Shown piece by piece: positions 1-7,298 of a DNA stretch of 7,593 bases. Under the pieces are notes generated by a model, which saw only the letters and a list, made by a program, of their open reading frames with translations, was not told where the DNA came from and ran no database searches. This DNA is from Acidobacteriota bacterium (GTDB lineage Bacteria > Acidobacteriota > Vicinamibacteria > Marinacidobacterales > SMYC01). Position 1 is the first letter of the stretch. The number at the start of each line of letters is the position of its first letter. The position numbers were made by a program, and so were the translations under genes. Location: positions 1 to 7,593 of the forward strand of contig JAUVQL010000041.1 in assembly GCA_030598165.1 (NCBI GenBank). Reading direction: 5' to 3'.

Positions 1-942
<942 letters not shown>

Positions 943-954
943 TCAAATATCAAA

Positions 955-1527
955 CTAAGAAGCCGCGCGGCTTTCCGCCGAGGACGTCTCGTCTTGTTTC
1001 AAGATTCCAGCCGGCGCGAGGTCCTGATCGATACTCTCAGTTTGAGATCCTCTCGCCATGGCGACGGTGCCGGTGCGAGCCATCTCGACGATTCCAAAAG
1101 GGCGCAAGACGTCGAGCAAGCCGTCGATCTTGTCCTCGGTTCCCGTAATCTCGACAATGAGCGCGTCTGTGCCAACATCCACGACTCGCGCACGGAACAC
1201 TTCCGCGATCTGAAGCACCTCGGCTCGTTGCTGAGCCGAAGCCTGAACCTTGACCAAAGCCAAGTCCCTCTTTACCGAGGGACACCACGTGACATCTTTT
1301 ACGTGTACCACGTTCACCAGCTTGTAGAGGTTCGCCTCAACGAGACGTGCGACTCTGTCATCCGCTTCCATGACAATGGTCATCCGAGATACGCCCACTC
1401 GATCGGTATGCCCCACCGACAAAGAGTCGATGTTGTACGAACGGCGACGGAACAAAGAGGCGACCCGGTTCAGCACTCCGGGTTTGTCCTCCACATACAC
1501 TACAAATATTCGTTTCTTGATTGTCAT
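955..1527 (-). CDS. ilvN: Acetolactate synthase small (regulatory) subunit
   Basis: This is the regulatory subunit of acetohydroxyacid synthase; it binds the large subunit, stimulates it and in the family confers valine feedback inhibition. The protein has 190 residues. An N-terminal ACT domain spans about residues 5-80, with VEDKPGVLNRVASLF (12-26) and the YNIDSLSVG turn (31-39); the Gly and Asn of these segments correspond to effector-contact positions in E. coli IlvH. The C-terminal small-subunit domain follows at about 85-160, including KRDLALVKV (86-94) and the RTGTVAMARG end (151-160). A polar tail of about 25 residues (166-190) extends beyond the usual family end and is probably disordered. 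The ATG at 1527 has a GGAG about 10 nt upstream. The gene lies 18 nt after ilvB and 21 nt before ilvC, consistent with co-transcription. It could equally be named ilvH; the symbol follows position beside ilvB. Confidence 0.96.
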   Translation of the reverse strand: MTIKKRIFVVYVEDKPGVLNRVASLFRRRSYNIDSLSVGHTDRVGVSRMTIVMEADDRVARLVEANLYKLVNVVHVKDVTWCPSVKRDLALVKVQASAQQRAEVLQIAEVFRARVVDVGTDALIVEITGTEDKIDGLLDVLRPFGIVEMARTGTVAMARGSQTESIDQDLAPAGILKQDETSSAESRAAS

Positions 1528-1545
1528 TTGGATTCCGCTCCGAGA

Positions 1546-3246
1546 TTACTTGAGGCTCCTGACTGGAACCGGCCTCCGGATCATAGCGTGGAGATCAGCG
1601 CCCGCCGGCACCATGGGGTAAACAGAGTCTTCCTTCTCCACCCGAAAATCAATCACTACCGTCGACGACTCGCTGCGAGCATTTGCGACAGCTTCTTCGA
1701 TCTGGTGTCGATGCTCGACTCGCATCCCTACCAGTCCGTGGGCTTCAGCTAGCTTCACGAAATCAGGATTACACATTGGTGTCGCGGCGTACCGACGGTC
1801 GTAGTAGACCTCCTGCAGCTGGCGCACCATTCCCAGGTAATCGTTATTGATGAGGGCGATGTTGATCTTGATCCCTTCCTGTCGACAAGTCGAAAGCTCG
1901 GCGGCGGTCATCTGGATTCCGCCGTCACCGACGACGACCCAGACCTCTTCCTCAGGTTTCGCCAACTTGGCCCCGATGGCAGCCGGTAAGGCGAAGCCCA
2001 TCGTGCCCAAGCCTCCGGATGTGATCAGTTTTCGTGGTTTGTCATGCTTGTAATACTGAGCTTCCCACATTTGGTGCTGACCGACATCCGTCACGACCAG
2101 CGCTTCACCTTCGGTGTAGTTCCAGAGGTCATTCATCACATGGGCCGCGTAAAGGTGACCGTCATCGGGAAGTTGCTGGATGTCTCTGACGGCGGCGTCT
2201 CCTTTGAGCTCGTTGATGTGAGCGATCCACTCACGGTGGGTGTTGGGCTCAACTTCACGAGCAAACGAGCTCAGCACATCCCGCAGATCTCCTACGATAC
2301 CGATATCGACCTTGACGATTTTGTTGATCTCGGAGGGGTCTACGTCGACATGTATCTTTCTTGCTCCCCGCGCAAAACCAGCGACGTTTCCTGTCACTCG
2401 GTCGTCGAATCGCATCCCAAAAGCCAATATCAAATCCGCTTCCTGGATCGCTTGATTGACCCAAGCCTCGCCGTGCAAACCCATCATGCCGAGGTTGAGA
2501 GCATGCGTCCCTGGAAATCCTCCCAAGCCGAGTAGTGTCATTGCTACCGGCACTTGAGCTCTCTCCACGAAATCAACGAGCAGGTCCGTTGCTCCCCCCA
2601 AAATCACGCCATGGCCGGCCAGCACGAGCGGTCTTTCGGCCGTATTGACGAGGTCAATGGCTCTTTGGAGCTCATCAGTTGGTGCTTTCTGCTCCCGCTC
2701 GTAGGCCTGCGGACGGACCTCCTCGTCTTTCCACTCAAATTCGCATTCTCCCATTTGAGCGTCTTTCGTTATGTCCACTAGTACCGGACCCGGTCTTCCA
2801 GAGCGAGCAATGTAAAACGCCTCTTTGAGTGATGCCCCTATGTCCTCCGCACTCGTCACCAGGTAGCTGTGCTTCGTGATGGGTAAGGTGATACCCGTAA
2901 CATCCGTCTCCTGAAACGCATCACTCCCAATAACCGAAGAAGGCACTTGCCCCGTAATAGCAACCATGGGCGACGAGTCCATCATTGCCGTCGCGATCCC
3001 AGTCACCAGGTTCGTTGCCCCAGGTCCCGATGTCGCCATGGCCACGCCAACGTTTCCGGAAGCCCTCGCGTAGCCATCCGCCATATGAGCCGCCCCTTGT
3101 TCGTGCCGCACAAGGACGTGCCGGATGGGATAGTCCATCATGGAGTCGTAAGCCGGTAGGATCGCTCCCCCCGGATAGCCGAAAACAACTTCAACTCCTT
3201 CATGTAAAAGAACTTCCCAGATAACTTGTGAGCCTTTTTTTGCCAT
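1546..3246 (-). CDS. ilvB: Acetolactate synthase large (catalytic) subunit
   Basis: This thiamine-diphosphate and FAD enzyme condenses two pyruvates to acetolactate, or pyruvate and 2-oxobutyrate to acetohydroxybutyrate. It is the committed step of branched-chain amino acid synthesis. Counting from the ATG it has 566 residues, normal for the family. Domains are TPP-PYR (about 3-170, catalytic Glu49 in VRHEQGAAHMADGYAR), the central FAD-associated domain (190-330, RFDDRVTG at 279-286) and TPP-PP (380-530, GDGG at 440-443 through NND at 467-469, the GDG-NN cofactor motif). The start is uncertain: AAGGAGGA lies 11-12 nt before the ATG at 3246 but only about 3 nt before an in-frame GTG at 3255, which would add VNV. 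The ATG beginning MAKKGSQV is preferred because it matches the usual family start. Residue 477 is Leu where homologues have Trp (see findings). It heads the ilvBNC operon behind its own promoter and palindrome. Confidence 0.97.
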   Translation of the reverse strand: MAKKGSQVIWEVLLHEGVEVVFGYPGGAILPAYDSMMDYPIRHVLVRHEQGAAHMADGYARASGNVGVAMATSGPGATNLVTGIATAMMDSSPMVAITGQVPSSVIGSDAFQETDVTGITLPITKHSYLVTSAEDIGASLKEAFYIARSGRPGPVLVDITKDAQMGECEFEWKDEEVRPQAYEREQKAPTDELQRAIDLVNTAERPLVLAGHGVILGGATDLLVDFVERAQVPVAMTLLGLGGFPGTHALNLGMMGLHGEAWVNQAIQEADLILAFGMRFDDRVTGNVAGFARGARKIHVDVDPSEINKIVKVDIGIVGDLRDVLSSFAREVEPNTHREWIAHINELKGDAAVRDIQQLPDDGHLYAAHVMNDLWNYTEGEALVVTDVGQHQMWEAQYYKHDKPRKLITSGGLGTMGFALPAAIGAKLAKPEEEVWVVVGDGGIQMTAAELSTCRQEGIKINIALINNDYLGMVRQLQEVYYDRRYAATPMCNPDFVKLAEAHGLVGMRVEHRHQIEEAVANARSESSTVVIDFRVEKEDSVYPMVPAGADLHAMIRRPVPVRSLK

Positions 3247-3257
3247 TACGTTCACCG

Positions 3258-3265
3258 TCCTCCTT
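3258..3265 (-). promoter_or_regulatory. Ribosome binding site of ilvB
   Basis: On the minus strand this reads AAGGAGGA, nearly a full anti-16S match. Its position decides the ilvB start only weakly: about 3 nt separate the core from the in-frame GTG at 3255, and about 12 nt from the ATG at 3246. Both are outside the optimum, so either or both starts may be used. Confidence 0.7.
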
Positions 3266-3267
3266 GA

Positions 3268-3285
3268 ACTTACCGACCGGTAAGT
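3268..3285. promoter_or_regulatory. 18-bp palindrome, probable TetR-family operator
   Basis: The sequence ACTTACC-GACC-GGTAAGT has two perfect 7-bp arms around a 4-bp spacer. Palindromes with an ACCGACCGGT-like core and AT-containing flanks are typical of TetR-family repressor operators. It begins 4 bp downstream of the predicted -10 hexamer, so it covers the predicted transcription start of ilvB at about 3283, an ideal place for repression. The same arms would also form a 7-bp RNA stem with a GGUC loop just upstream of the Shine-Dalgarno sequence, so a post-transcriptional role is the main alternative. No regulator gene is present in the window. Confidence 0.6.
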
Positions 3286-3289
3286 AATC

Positions 3290-3318
3290 AGATTAGCGAC
3301 GAAGCCGGAGCAAGTCAA
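3290..3318 (-). promoter_or_regulatory. Predicted sigma70-type promoter of ilvBNC
   Basis: On the minus strand the -35 box TTGACT (3318-3313) and the -10 box TAATCT (3295-3290) are separated by exactly 17 bp. The -35 matches consensus in five of six positions; the -10 keeps the TA---T frame of the hexamer. The predicted start near 3283 gives a leader of roughly 37 nt to the ATG, too short for a leader peptide with attenuator or for a T-box. The 97-bp gap to the desaturase contains no clear terminator, so read-through from the desaturase is also possible. Confidence 0.65.
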
Positions 3319-3343
3319 GGAAATTTAACGAAGATGGGGATAA

Positions 3344-4408
3344 TTAAAGCGGGCTCGCGTGGACGTCCTTGGGGGCACGGAATACCGTGAAACTCTTCCA
3401 AATCGCCTCTCCCCAACCCAAAGTCCGGTAGGGGTAATCGTTCTCCCGGCAAAAGTCCTCCACCACTTGGCTCACTTTGGGATAGTGCACGTGGCTGAGA
3501 TTCGGGAAGAGGTGATGCTCGACTTGATACTCGAGTCCAGAGCACACCAGTCGACCGAAGACTCCGGTCCGAAAATTGATGGAGGTCGCAGCTTGACGCA
3601 GAACGAAGTCCTCTTCAACGAGATCGGTTTTTTCCACAACAATCGCTTCGGCCGGAAAGTGCCCGGGGGCAAGTACCGCAAACATGGCATAGCCCAAGAG
3701 CACCATCCGAAGTGCGTAGAACAATAGGACGCTCGTCGCCGGAAAGAAGGCCATGGGAAGGATGATCCATAAGATGTAATGAGCCATCATCGAGGCGGCG
3801 TCGATGATGAATGGCGATTTGGGGCGCGTCTTAGGATCTCGTAAAGCCGTGTACACGTGACTCAAACCGGCGCGCTGCAGATTGAAGCTGTTGAATGCCA
3901 AAGCGAAAGGAAAAACAAAAAACTGAAGATGATCGTAATAAAAACGACGCACACCGTTTGTTCTTTCGATTTGCGGTCGGATGAGGCAGAACCACGGTGT
4001 GAGGTCGTAGTCCATATCCATCCCAATGACGTTGGGCGCAGGATGATGGCGGATGACGTGCATATAGCGCCAATAGGTCGCGGAGAGTCCAGAGTAGATC
4101 GGATACCCAAAATACGTAAGCGCGTCATTCACCCACTTCTTGGTGCTCGTTCCGTGATGGGAGGAAGTGTGCGTGTTCGTGCCAACACTCATGGACCCGA
4201 CGGTGGACACCAGAATGGCACAAATGCGAATAACCAAGGAATCCGAAACCACGAAAACTGCGATACCACCCAATGACAACGTCAGGTGAAGGGCGAGCTC
4301 GAGAATGATTCTTCCCGGTTTCTTTTGGTACCACCCGCGTTGTTTCAGCTCATTGCGCAGAGAACTGAGTTTTTTCAGCGGCGCTTCGACAGCCATAGGT
4401 TCTTTCAC
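3344..4408 (-). CDS. Membrane fatty-acid desaturase (acyl-lipid or acyl-CoA type)
   Basis: This is a di-iron membrane desaturase of the FA_desaturase family, expected to insert a double bond into acyl chains in the inner membrane using O2 and an electron donor. Of its 354 residues, hydrophobic stretches lie at about 34-75, 161-176 and 209-247. The three histidine boxes are HTSSHH (80-85), HVIRHH (117-122) and QVEHH (295-299), plus PGHFPAEA with His250. Box 3 with Gln resembles front-end or linoleoyl-CoA-type desaturases. No cytochrome b5 domain (HPGG) is fused, so the donor must be a separate protein. Box 1 lacks the usual Asp after the first His. The start is a GTG at 4408 or an ATG four codons later at 4396; neither has a strong Shine-Dalgarno sequence. 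It lies 97 bp upstream of ilvB on the same strand and is divergent from the lipoprotein gene. Regiospecificity cannot be read from the sequence. Confidence 0.9.
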   Translation of the reverse strand: MKEPMAVEAPLKKLSSLRNELKQRGWYQKKPGRIILELALHLTLSLGGIAVFVVSDSLVIRICAILVSTVGSMSVGTNTHTSSHHGTSTKKWVNDALTYFGYPIYSGLSATYWRYMHVIRHHPAPNVIGMDMDYDLTPWFCLIRPQIERTNGVRRFYYDHLQFFVFPFALAFNSFNLQRAGLSHVYTALRDPKTRPKSPFIIDAASMMAHYILWIILPMAFFPATSVLLFYALRMVLLGYAMFAVLAPGHFPAEAIVVEKTDLVEEDFVLRQAATSINFRTGVFGRLVCSGLEYQVEHHLFPNLSHVHYPKVSQVVEDFCRENDYPYRTLGWGEAIWKSFTVFRAPKDVHASPL

Positions 4409-4426
4409 GTCAACAGATATCCGGGC

Positions 4427-4432
4427 ATTTTA
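4427..4432 (-). promoter_or_regulatory. Possible -10 box of the desaturase promoter
   Basis: On the minus strand this reads TAAAAT, five of six consensus positions, 18 nt before the GTG start and 30 nt before the alternative ATG. No convincing -35 hexamer is found at 16-18 bp upstream, so an activator or an alternative sigma factor may be involved, or the match may be chance. Confidence 0.35.
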
Positions 4433-4496
4433 GCACCATTTGAGCTGCACCAGTTCGAGATTTCGCATTCGCATCATTTCACGACCTATCAGGCGC

Positions 4497-4525
4497 TTGA
4501 ACCCCATCATGCGGCACTTTAGAAT
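4497..4525 (+). promoter_or_regulatory. Predicted sigma70-type promoter of the lipoprotein-peptidase unit
   Basis: The -35 box TTGAAC (4497-4502) and the -10 box TAGAAT (4520-4525) are separated by 17 bp and match consensus in four and five of six positions. The start would fall near 4532, about 42 nt before the ATG of the lipoprotein gene. It lies in the 165-bp divergent spacer and does not overlap the desaturase -10 candidate. Confidence 0.6.
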
Positions 4526-4540
4526 CCAAGGTCTCATCAA

Positions 4541-4557
4541 TCGGCGAGCAACGCCGA
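4541..4557 (+). promoter_or_regulatory. GC-rich hairpin in the lipoprotein leader
   Basis: TCGGCG and CGCCGA form a perfect 6-bp stem around the loop AGCAA. It would lie at the start of the predicted transcript and ends where the AAGGAAAGAG ribosome binding region begins (from about 4557). It could stabilise the 5' end or modulate ribosome access. It is not a terminator, because no T-run follows. Six GC-rich base pairs can arise by chance, so the role is inferred. Confidence 0.3.
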
Positions 4558-4573
4558 AGGAAAGAGTATAGAC

Positions 4574-5541
4574 ATGAAAAAAATAATGCTGCCACCGTTT
4601 TTCCTGCTTTTCTTGCTTTCGGCCTGCAGTCCACCAGAACCGGCTCCCCCGGCTCAGGAATCGGCTCCCGAGATTGAAGGAGCCTCTATTGAAGACGAAG
4701 AGGCATGGCAGGCGGAGCTCTTGTCTGACAGGGAGAAGAAAGACCATTCATTCAAGACTTCGAAGACTTCGCCCATGGCCGGCGCGCAGTACTTGAGGTC
4801 GGAATCTGGAGACCGGCTGTTCCTGACGAAGGAAGGTAGGACCTTCGGTTTAGCCACCGAGCCGGCGGCCAACGCGGTCGTTTCCTTCGAGAGAAAAAAA
4901 GATGAATGGTTATTACACTATCTATCGGAGGATGTGGCCGGCCATCAAGGTGAAGAGGAAGTTCCAGACGGCGCACCCCTTGGTGAGAGCATCAGCCTTT
5001 CCGCTGAGGAATTCACGATTCGAGCTTACCCCCAAGAAGGCCGAATCGTCTTCATCGTATTCGACCCGGAACGAGCAGAATGGAAGACTTTTTCTCACCT
5101 CCTTTATTTCCCCCCGGACTCGAGCTTCGCGCTCCCCGCTCGGCTGGTCAAACTGGAGGAGAACGACGAAGTCAAGATGCTGACGAGTCAGAACTTGGAA
5201 AAAGTTTCTATCGGTACGCCAAAATCGAGTTTCATCTCGATGGCAAGCGGCAAGAGTTGACGGCATTCAAATATGCTTTGTCCGGTGAAGGCTCAGATAG
5301 CTTGTTCATCCCCTTCAAAGATGCCACTACGGGACGAGTGACTTATGGGGCCGGACGATACTTGGCAATTAACGAGCCGGAAGAAGCGTTCTTCACCTTT
5401 GACCTCAACCGTTGCTTCAATCCCTTGTGCAACTACTCTCCCGCCTATAACTGTCCTATTCCGCCGCGAGAGAACCACCTGGAAGTCGCCATTGAAGCGG
5501 GAGAAAAAACCTACCCGATGGATCATCACGACCACGACTAA
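4574..5541 (+). pseudogene. DUF1684-family lipoprotein, interrupted by a one-base frameshift
   Basis: The first frame (4574-5260) gives 228 residues but is in register with the family only to about residue 210. The rest of the domain continues in the -1 frame to the TAA at 5539-5541. Adding one A to the A5 run at 5199-5203 restores a 322-residue protein. The N-terminus MKKIMLPPFFLLFLLSAC is a lipoprotein signal with lipobox LSAC (Cys18), Ser at +2, followed by a Pro/Glu-rich linker, so the mature protein should be anchored to a membrane facing the periplasm. Family signatures are the DREKKDHSFK and SPM segment (52-68), FSHLLYFPPD near 175-184, YRYAKIEFHLDG, FKDATTGRVTYGAGRYL, and the Cys-rich end FNPLCNYSPAYNCPIPPREN. 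DUF1684 has no established biochemical function. It is called a pseudogene only because of the frameshift; a sequencing error or slippage is equally possible. The downstream M28 peptidase follows after 59 nt. Confidence 0.8.
4754..4771 (+). repeat. In-frame 9-bp tandem duplication in the lipoprotein gene
   Basis: AAGACTTCG occurs twice in direct succession and encodes Lys-Thr-Ser twice, immediately before the SPM segment of the DUF1684 domain. The length keeps the frame. It is probably a small slippage duplication. Confidence 0.8.
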
Positions 5542-5557
5542 AATGGTTGAGCATTGA

Positions 5558-5580
5558 ACGTTCATGTCCTCGTGAAACGT
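5558..5580 (+). other. Imperfect intergenic stem-loop between lipoprotein and peptidase genes
   Basis: ACGTTCATG (5558-5566) can pair with CGTGAAACGT (5571-5580) around a TCCT loop, giving about nine base pairs with one bulged A and one G-U pair. There is no following T-run of terminator length. It could act as an mRNA stability or processing element within a two-gene transcript, or be fortuitous. Confidence 0.3.
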
Positions 5581-5590
5581 CATTTCCGAA

Positions 5591-5596
5591 GGAGGT
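5591..5596 (+). promoter_or_regulatory. Strong ribosome binding site deciding the peptidase start
   Basis: GGAGGT, preceded by AA, lies 4 nt before the ATG at 5601. The frame is open further upstream to about 5547, but those residues (with CPRETSFPKEV) do not look like a signal peptide and would precede a perfect one, so 5601 is the start. Confidence 0.85.
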
Positions 5597-5600
5597 CTTA

Positions 5601-7289
5601 ATGAACCAGCAATCGATTCGTTTGATGGTCGCCCTATTGGCAATAGGCGGACTACTTTGGCCGATCTCGTCTGTTTACGGTCAAGAAAGTGACGTTGCCC
5701 CATTCAATGACTCCATTCTCGAGGACGATTTGAAGGCTGATTTGTTCTTCTTTGCTTCTGACGCGATGAAAGGCCGTCAAACAGCCACACCAGAGAACTT
5801 TCTCGCCGCGGAGTACATCAAATCCAAATTTGATCGGTTGGGTCTAAAGCCGGTCGGTCCGGCAGACTCCTATTTCCAGAACTTCAATTTGATACAGGCC
5901 ACACTAGGTGAGGAGAACTTACTCGAGGTCACCCATAGTGAAAACGCTTCTATGCGTCTTCGTCCCGGCCAGGACTACTACCCCCACCTTTCGAGCACCA
6001 GCGGCCGAGTCAGTGGCTCGGTTGTTTTTGCAGGATTCGGCATCACTGCGCCCAAGCTTGGCTACGACGACTTCAAGAGCGACGGCTTCAAGGGAAAAAT
6101 CGTATTGGTGCTCGACAACGAACCCGGCTCAAAAGACCCGGAGAGTCCTTTCGAGGGGATCATTCGATCGCAATATTCCTCCTCCCTTCTCAAGGCGTTG
6201 ACGGCCCAAGAAGAAGGAGCCATAGGGATTCTCTTCGTCCAAGACATTCACAATCAGACAGGACCCGGCAATTTCGAGGCACAAGCCAAACGGTACTGGC
6301 CGGAGAAACCCGGGCGAAGACAACGCTACAACCTCGCCACGAGGGTCGAGAATATTCGCATTCCGGTCGCCCAAATCTCTCCCTCTCTCGCCGAGACTTT
6401 GCTAGAAGGCACGGGTCGTAACCTAGAGGATCTCGCCAAAGCAGCGGAAACCGAAAGCGGCATGACTCCCATTCCCCTGCCTGGAATCCAAGTGGAGCTC
6501 ACCACCAGCGTCGACCGACACATCGTCCAGGATCGCAATGTCGTCGCTTTGATTGAAGGGGCTGACGAGAGCGTCAAGGACGAATGGGTGATTTTGTGCG
6601 GGCATTATGATCACGTAGGAGTGGATGCCGGCGGGAATACTTTCAATGGTGCGGATGATGACGGTTCCGGGACGGTGGCGCTTTTCGAGATTGCCGAAGC
6701 CTATGCGTTGGCTGCTAAAGAGGGGAAGCGACCACGCCGGAGCGTGCTCTTTGCGGCCTGGAACTCTGAAGAAGTAGGCCTCTTGGGCTCCTGGGCCTAC
6801 GCAGAAGATCCGCTTACTCCGCTTTCCAAAACCGTTGCCGTCTTGAACCTGGACATGATTGGACGGAACGAGGAAGTACCGGAGAACGGTGGCCGCCGTT
6901 TCCGTGGTCTCGAGCCGCAGACCTCCGAGTCCAATCGTAACTCGGTCATCATCGTCGGACACACATTTAGCGACGACTTGCTATCCGAGGTGGAAAAGGC
7001 CAATCAGGTTACGGCTCTGGAACTGAAGACCGGCTACGACCACAACCTCTCGAGCATCCTTCGTCGAAGCGATCAATGGCCATTTCTGCAGAAAGATGTA
7101 CCGGCGTTCTTGTTCACCACGGGCTTTCACCCTGATTACCACACCGTGAACGATGACCCACAGAAGATAAATTATGAGAAGTTCCAAAAGATTGTGAGGC
7201 TAATACACCAATTGAGCTGGAATCTAGCGAACCAGGACAGCCGACCGAAGATGAACGCCAACAGAACGAAAGCGACGACAAATCCTTAG
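5601..7289 (+). CDS. Secreted M28-family zinc metallopeptidase with PA-like insert
   Basis: This is a di-zinc aminopeptidase or carboxypeptidase of family M28, expected to trim peptides in the periplasm or outside the cell. It has 562 residues from the ATG at 5601, chosen because AAGGAGGT lies just upstream and a signal peptide follows at once (hydrophobic 8-20, likely cleavage after VYG27). Residues about 130-270 resemble a protease-associated domain (VVFAGFGITAPKLGYDDF at 141-158). The catalytic domain, about 310-545, shows GHYDHVG (His335), NGADDDGSG (bridging Asp352 or Asp353), NSEEVGLLGS (general base Glu390, ligand Glu391), LNLDMIGR (Asp418) and DYHTVNDD (His514). All expected metal ligands are present, so it should be active. 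A basic, polar tail (547-562) ends the protein. It follows the DUF1684 lipoprotein gene and probably shares its transcript, although its own ribosome site is strong. Substrate preference cannot be read. Confidence 0.94.
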   Translation: MNQQSIRLMVALLAIGGLLWPISSVYGQESDVAPFNDSILEDDLKADLFFFASDAMKGRQTATPENFLAAEYIKSKFDRLGLKPVGPADSYFQNFNLIQATLGEENLLEVTHSENASMRLRPGQDYYPHLSSTSGRVSGSVVFAGFGITAPKLGYDDFKSDGFKGKIVLVLDNEPGSKDPESPFEGIIRSQYSSSLLKALTAQEEGAIGILFVQDIHNQTGPGNFEAQAKRYWPEKPGRRQRYNLATRVENIRIPVAQISPSLAETLLEGTGRNLEDLAKAAETESGMTPIPLPGIQVELTTSVDRHIVQDRNVVALIEGADESVKDEWVILCGHYDHVGVDAGGNTFNGADDDGSGTVALFEIAEAYALAAKEGKRPRRSVLFAAWNSEEVGLLGSWAYAEDPLTPLSKTVAVLNLDMIGRNEEVPENGGRRFRGLEPQTSESNRNSVIIVGHTFSDDLLSEVEKANQVTALELKTGYDHNLSSILRRSDQWPFLQKDVPAFLFTTGFHPDYHTVNDDPQKINYEKFQKIVRLIHQLSWNLANQDSRPKMNANRTKATTNP

Positions 7290-7298
7290 AAGTGTCGC

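Noticed and set aside
994..1752. A 252-residue open frame on the plus strand over ilvN and the end of ilvB
   Set aside because: It is antisense to two unmistakable genes, shows no recognisable domain and has no ribosome binding site; it is a codon-bias shadow.
2044..2535. A 163-residue plus-strand open frame within ilvB
   Set aside because: It is the complement of the conserved central part of ilvB and has no family signature of its own.
3247..3343. T-box, leader peptide or attenuator ahead of ilvB
   Set aside because: The predicted leader is only about 37 nt, contains no run of branched-chain codons, and has no hairpin followed by a T-run.
3857..4276. A 139-residue plus-strand open frame inside the desaturase
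   Set aside because: It is antisense to the histidine-box coding region, with low-complexity composition and no plausible start signal.
4409..4432. A seven-codon upstream open frame (minus-strand ATG at 4428) whose TGA overlaps the desaturase GTG
   Set aside because: The stop-start overlap is suggestive of coupling, but the ATG sits inside the predicted -10 box and has no ribosome binding site, so chance is likelier.
5080..5541. A separate plus-strand gene starting at the ATG at 5080
   Set aside because: Before about 5203 this frame is a non-family shadow of the upstream reading frame; only the part after the A5 run is genuine, and it belongs to the DUF1684 lipoprotein.
6423..6962. A 179-residue minus-strand open frame inside the M28 peptidase
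   Set aside because: It mirrors the metal-binding core of the peptidase on the opposite strand; no independent evidence supports it.
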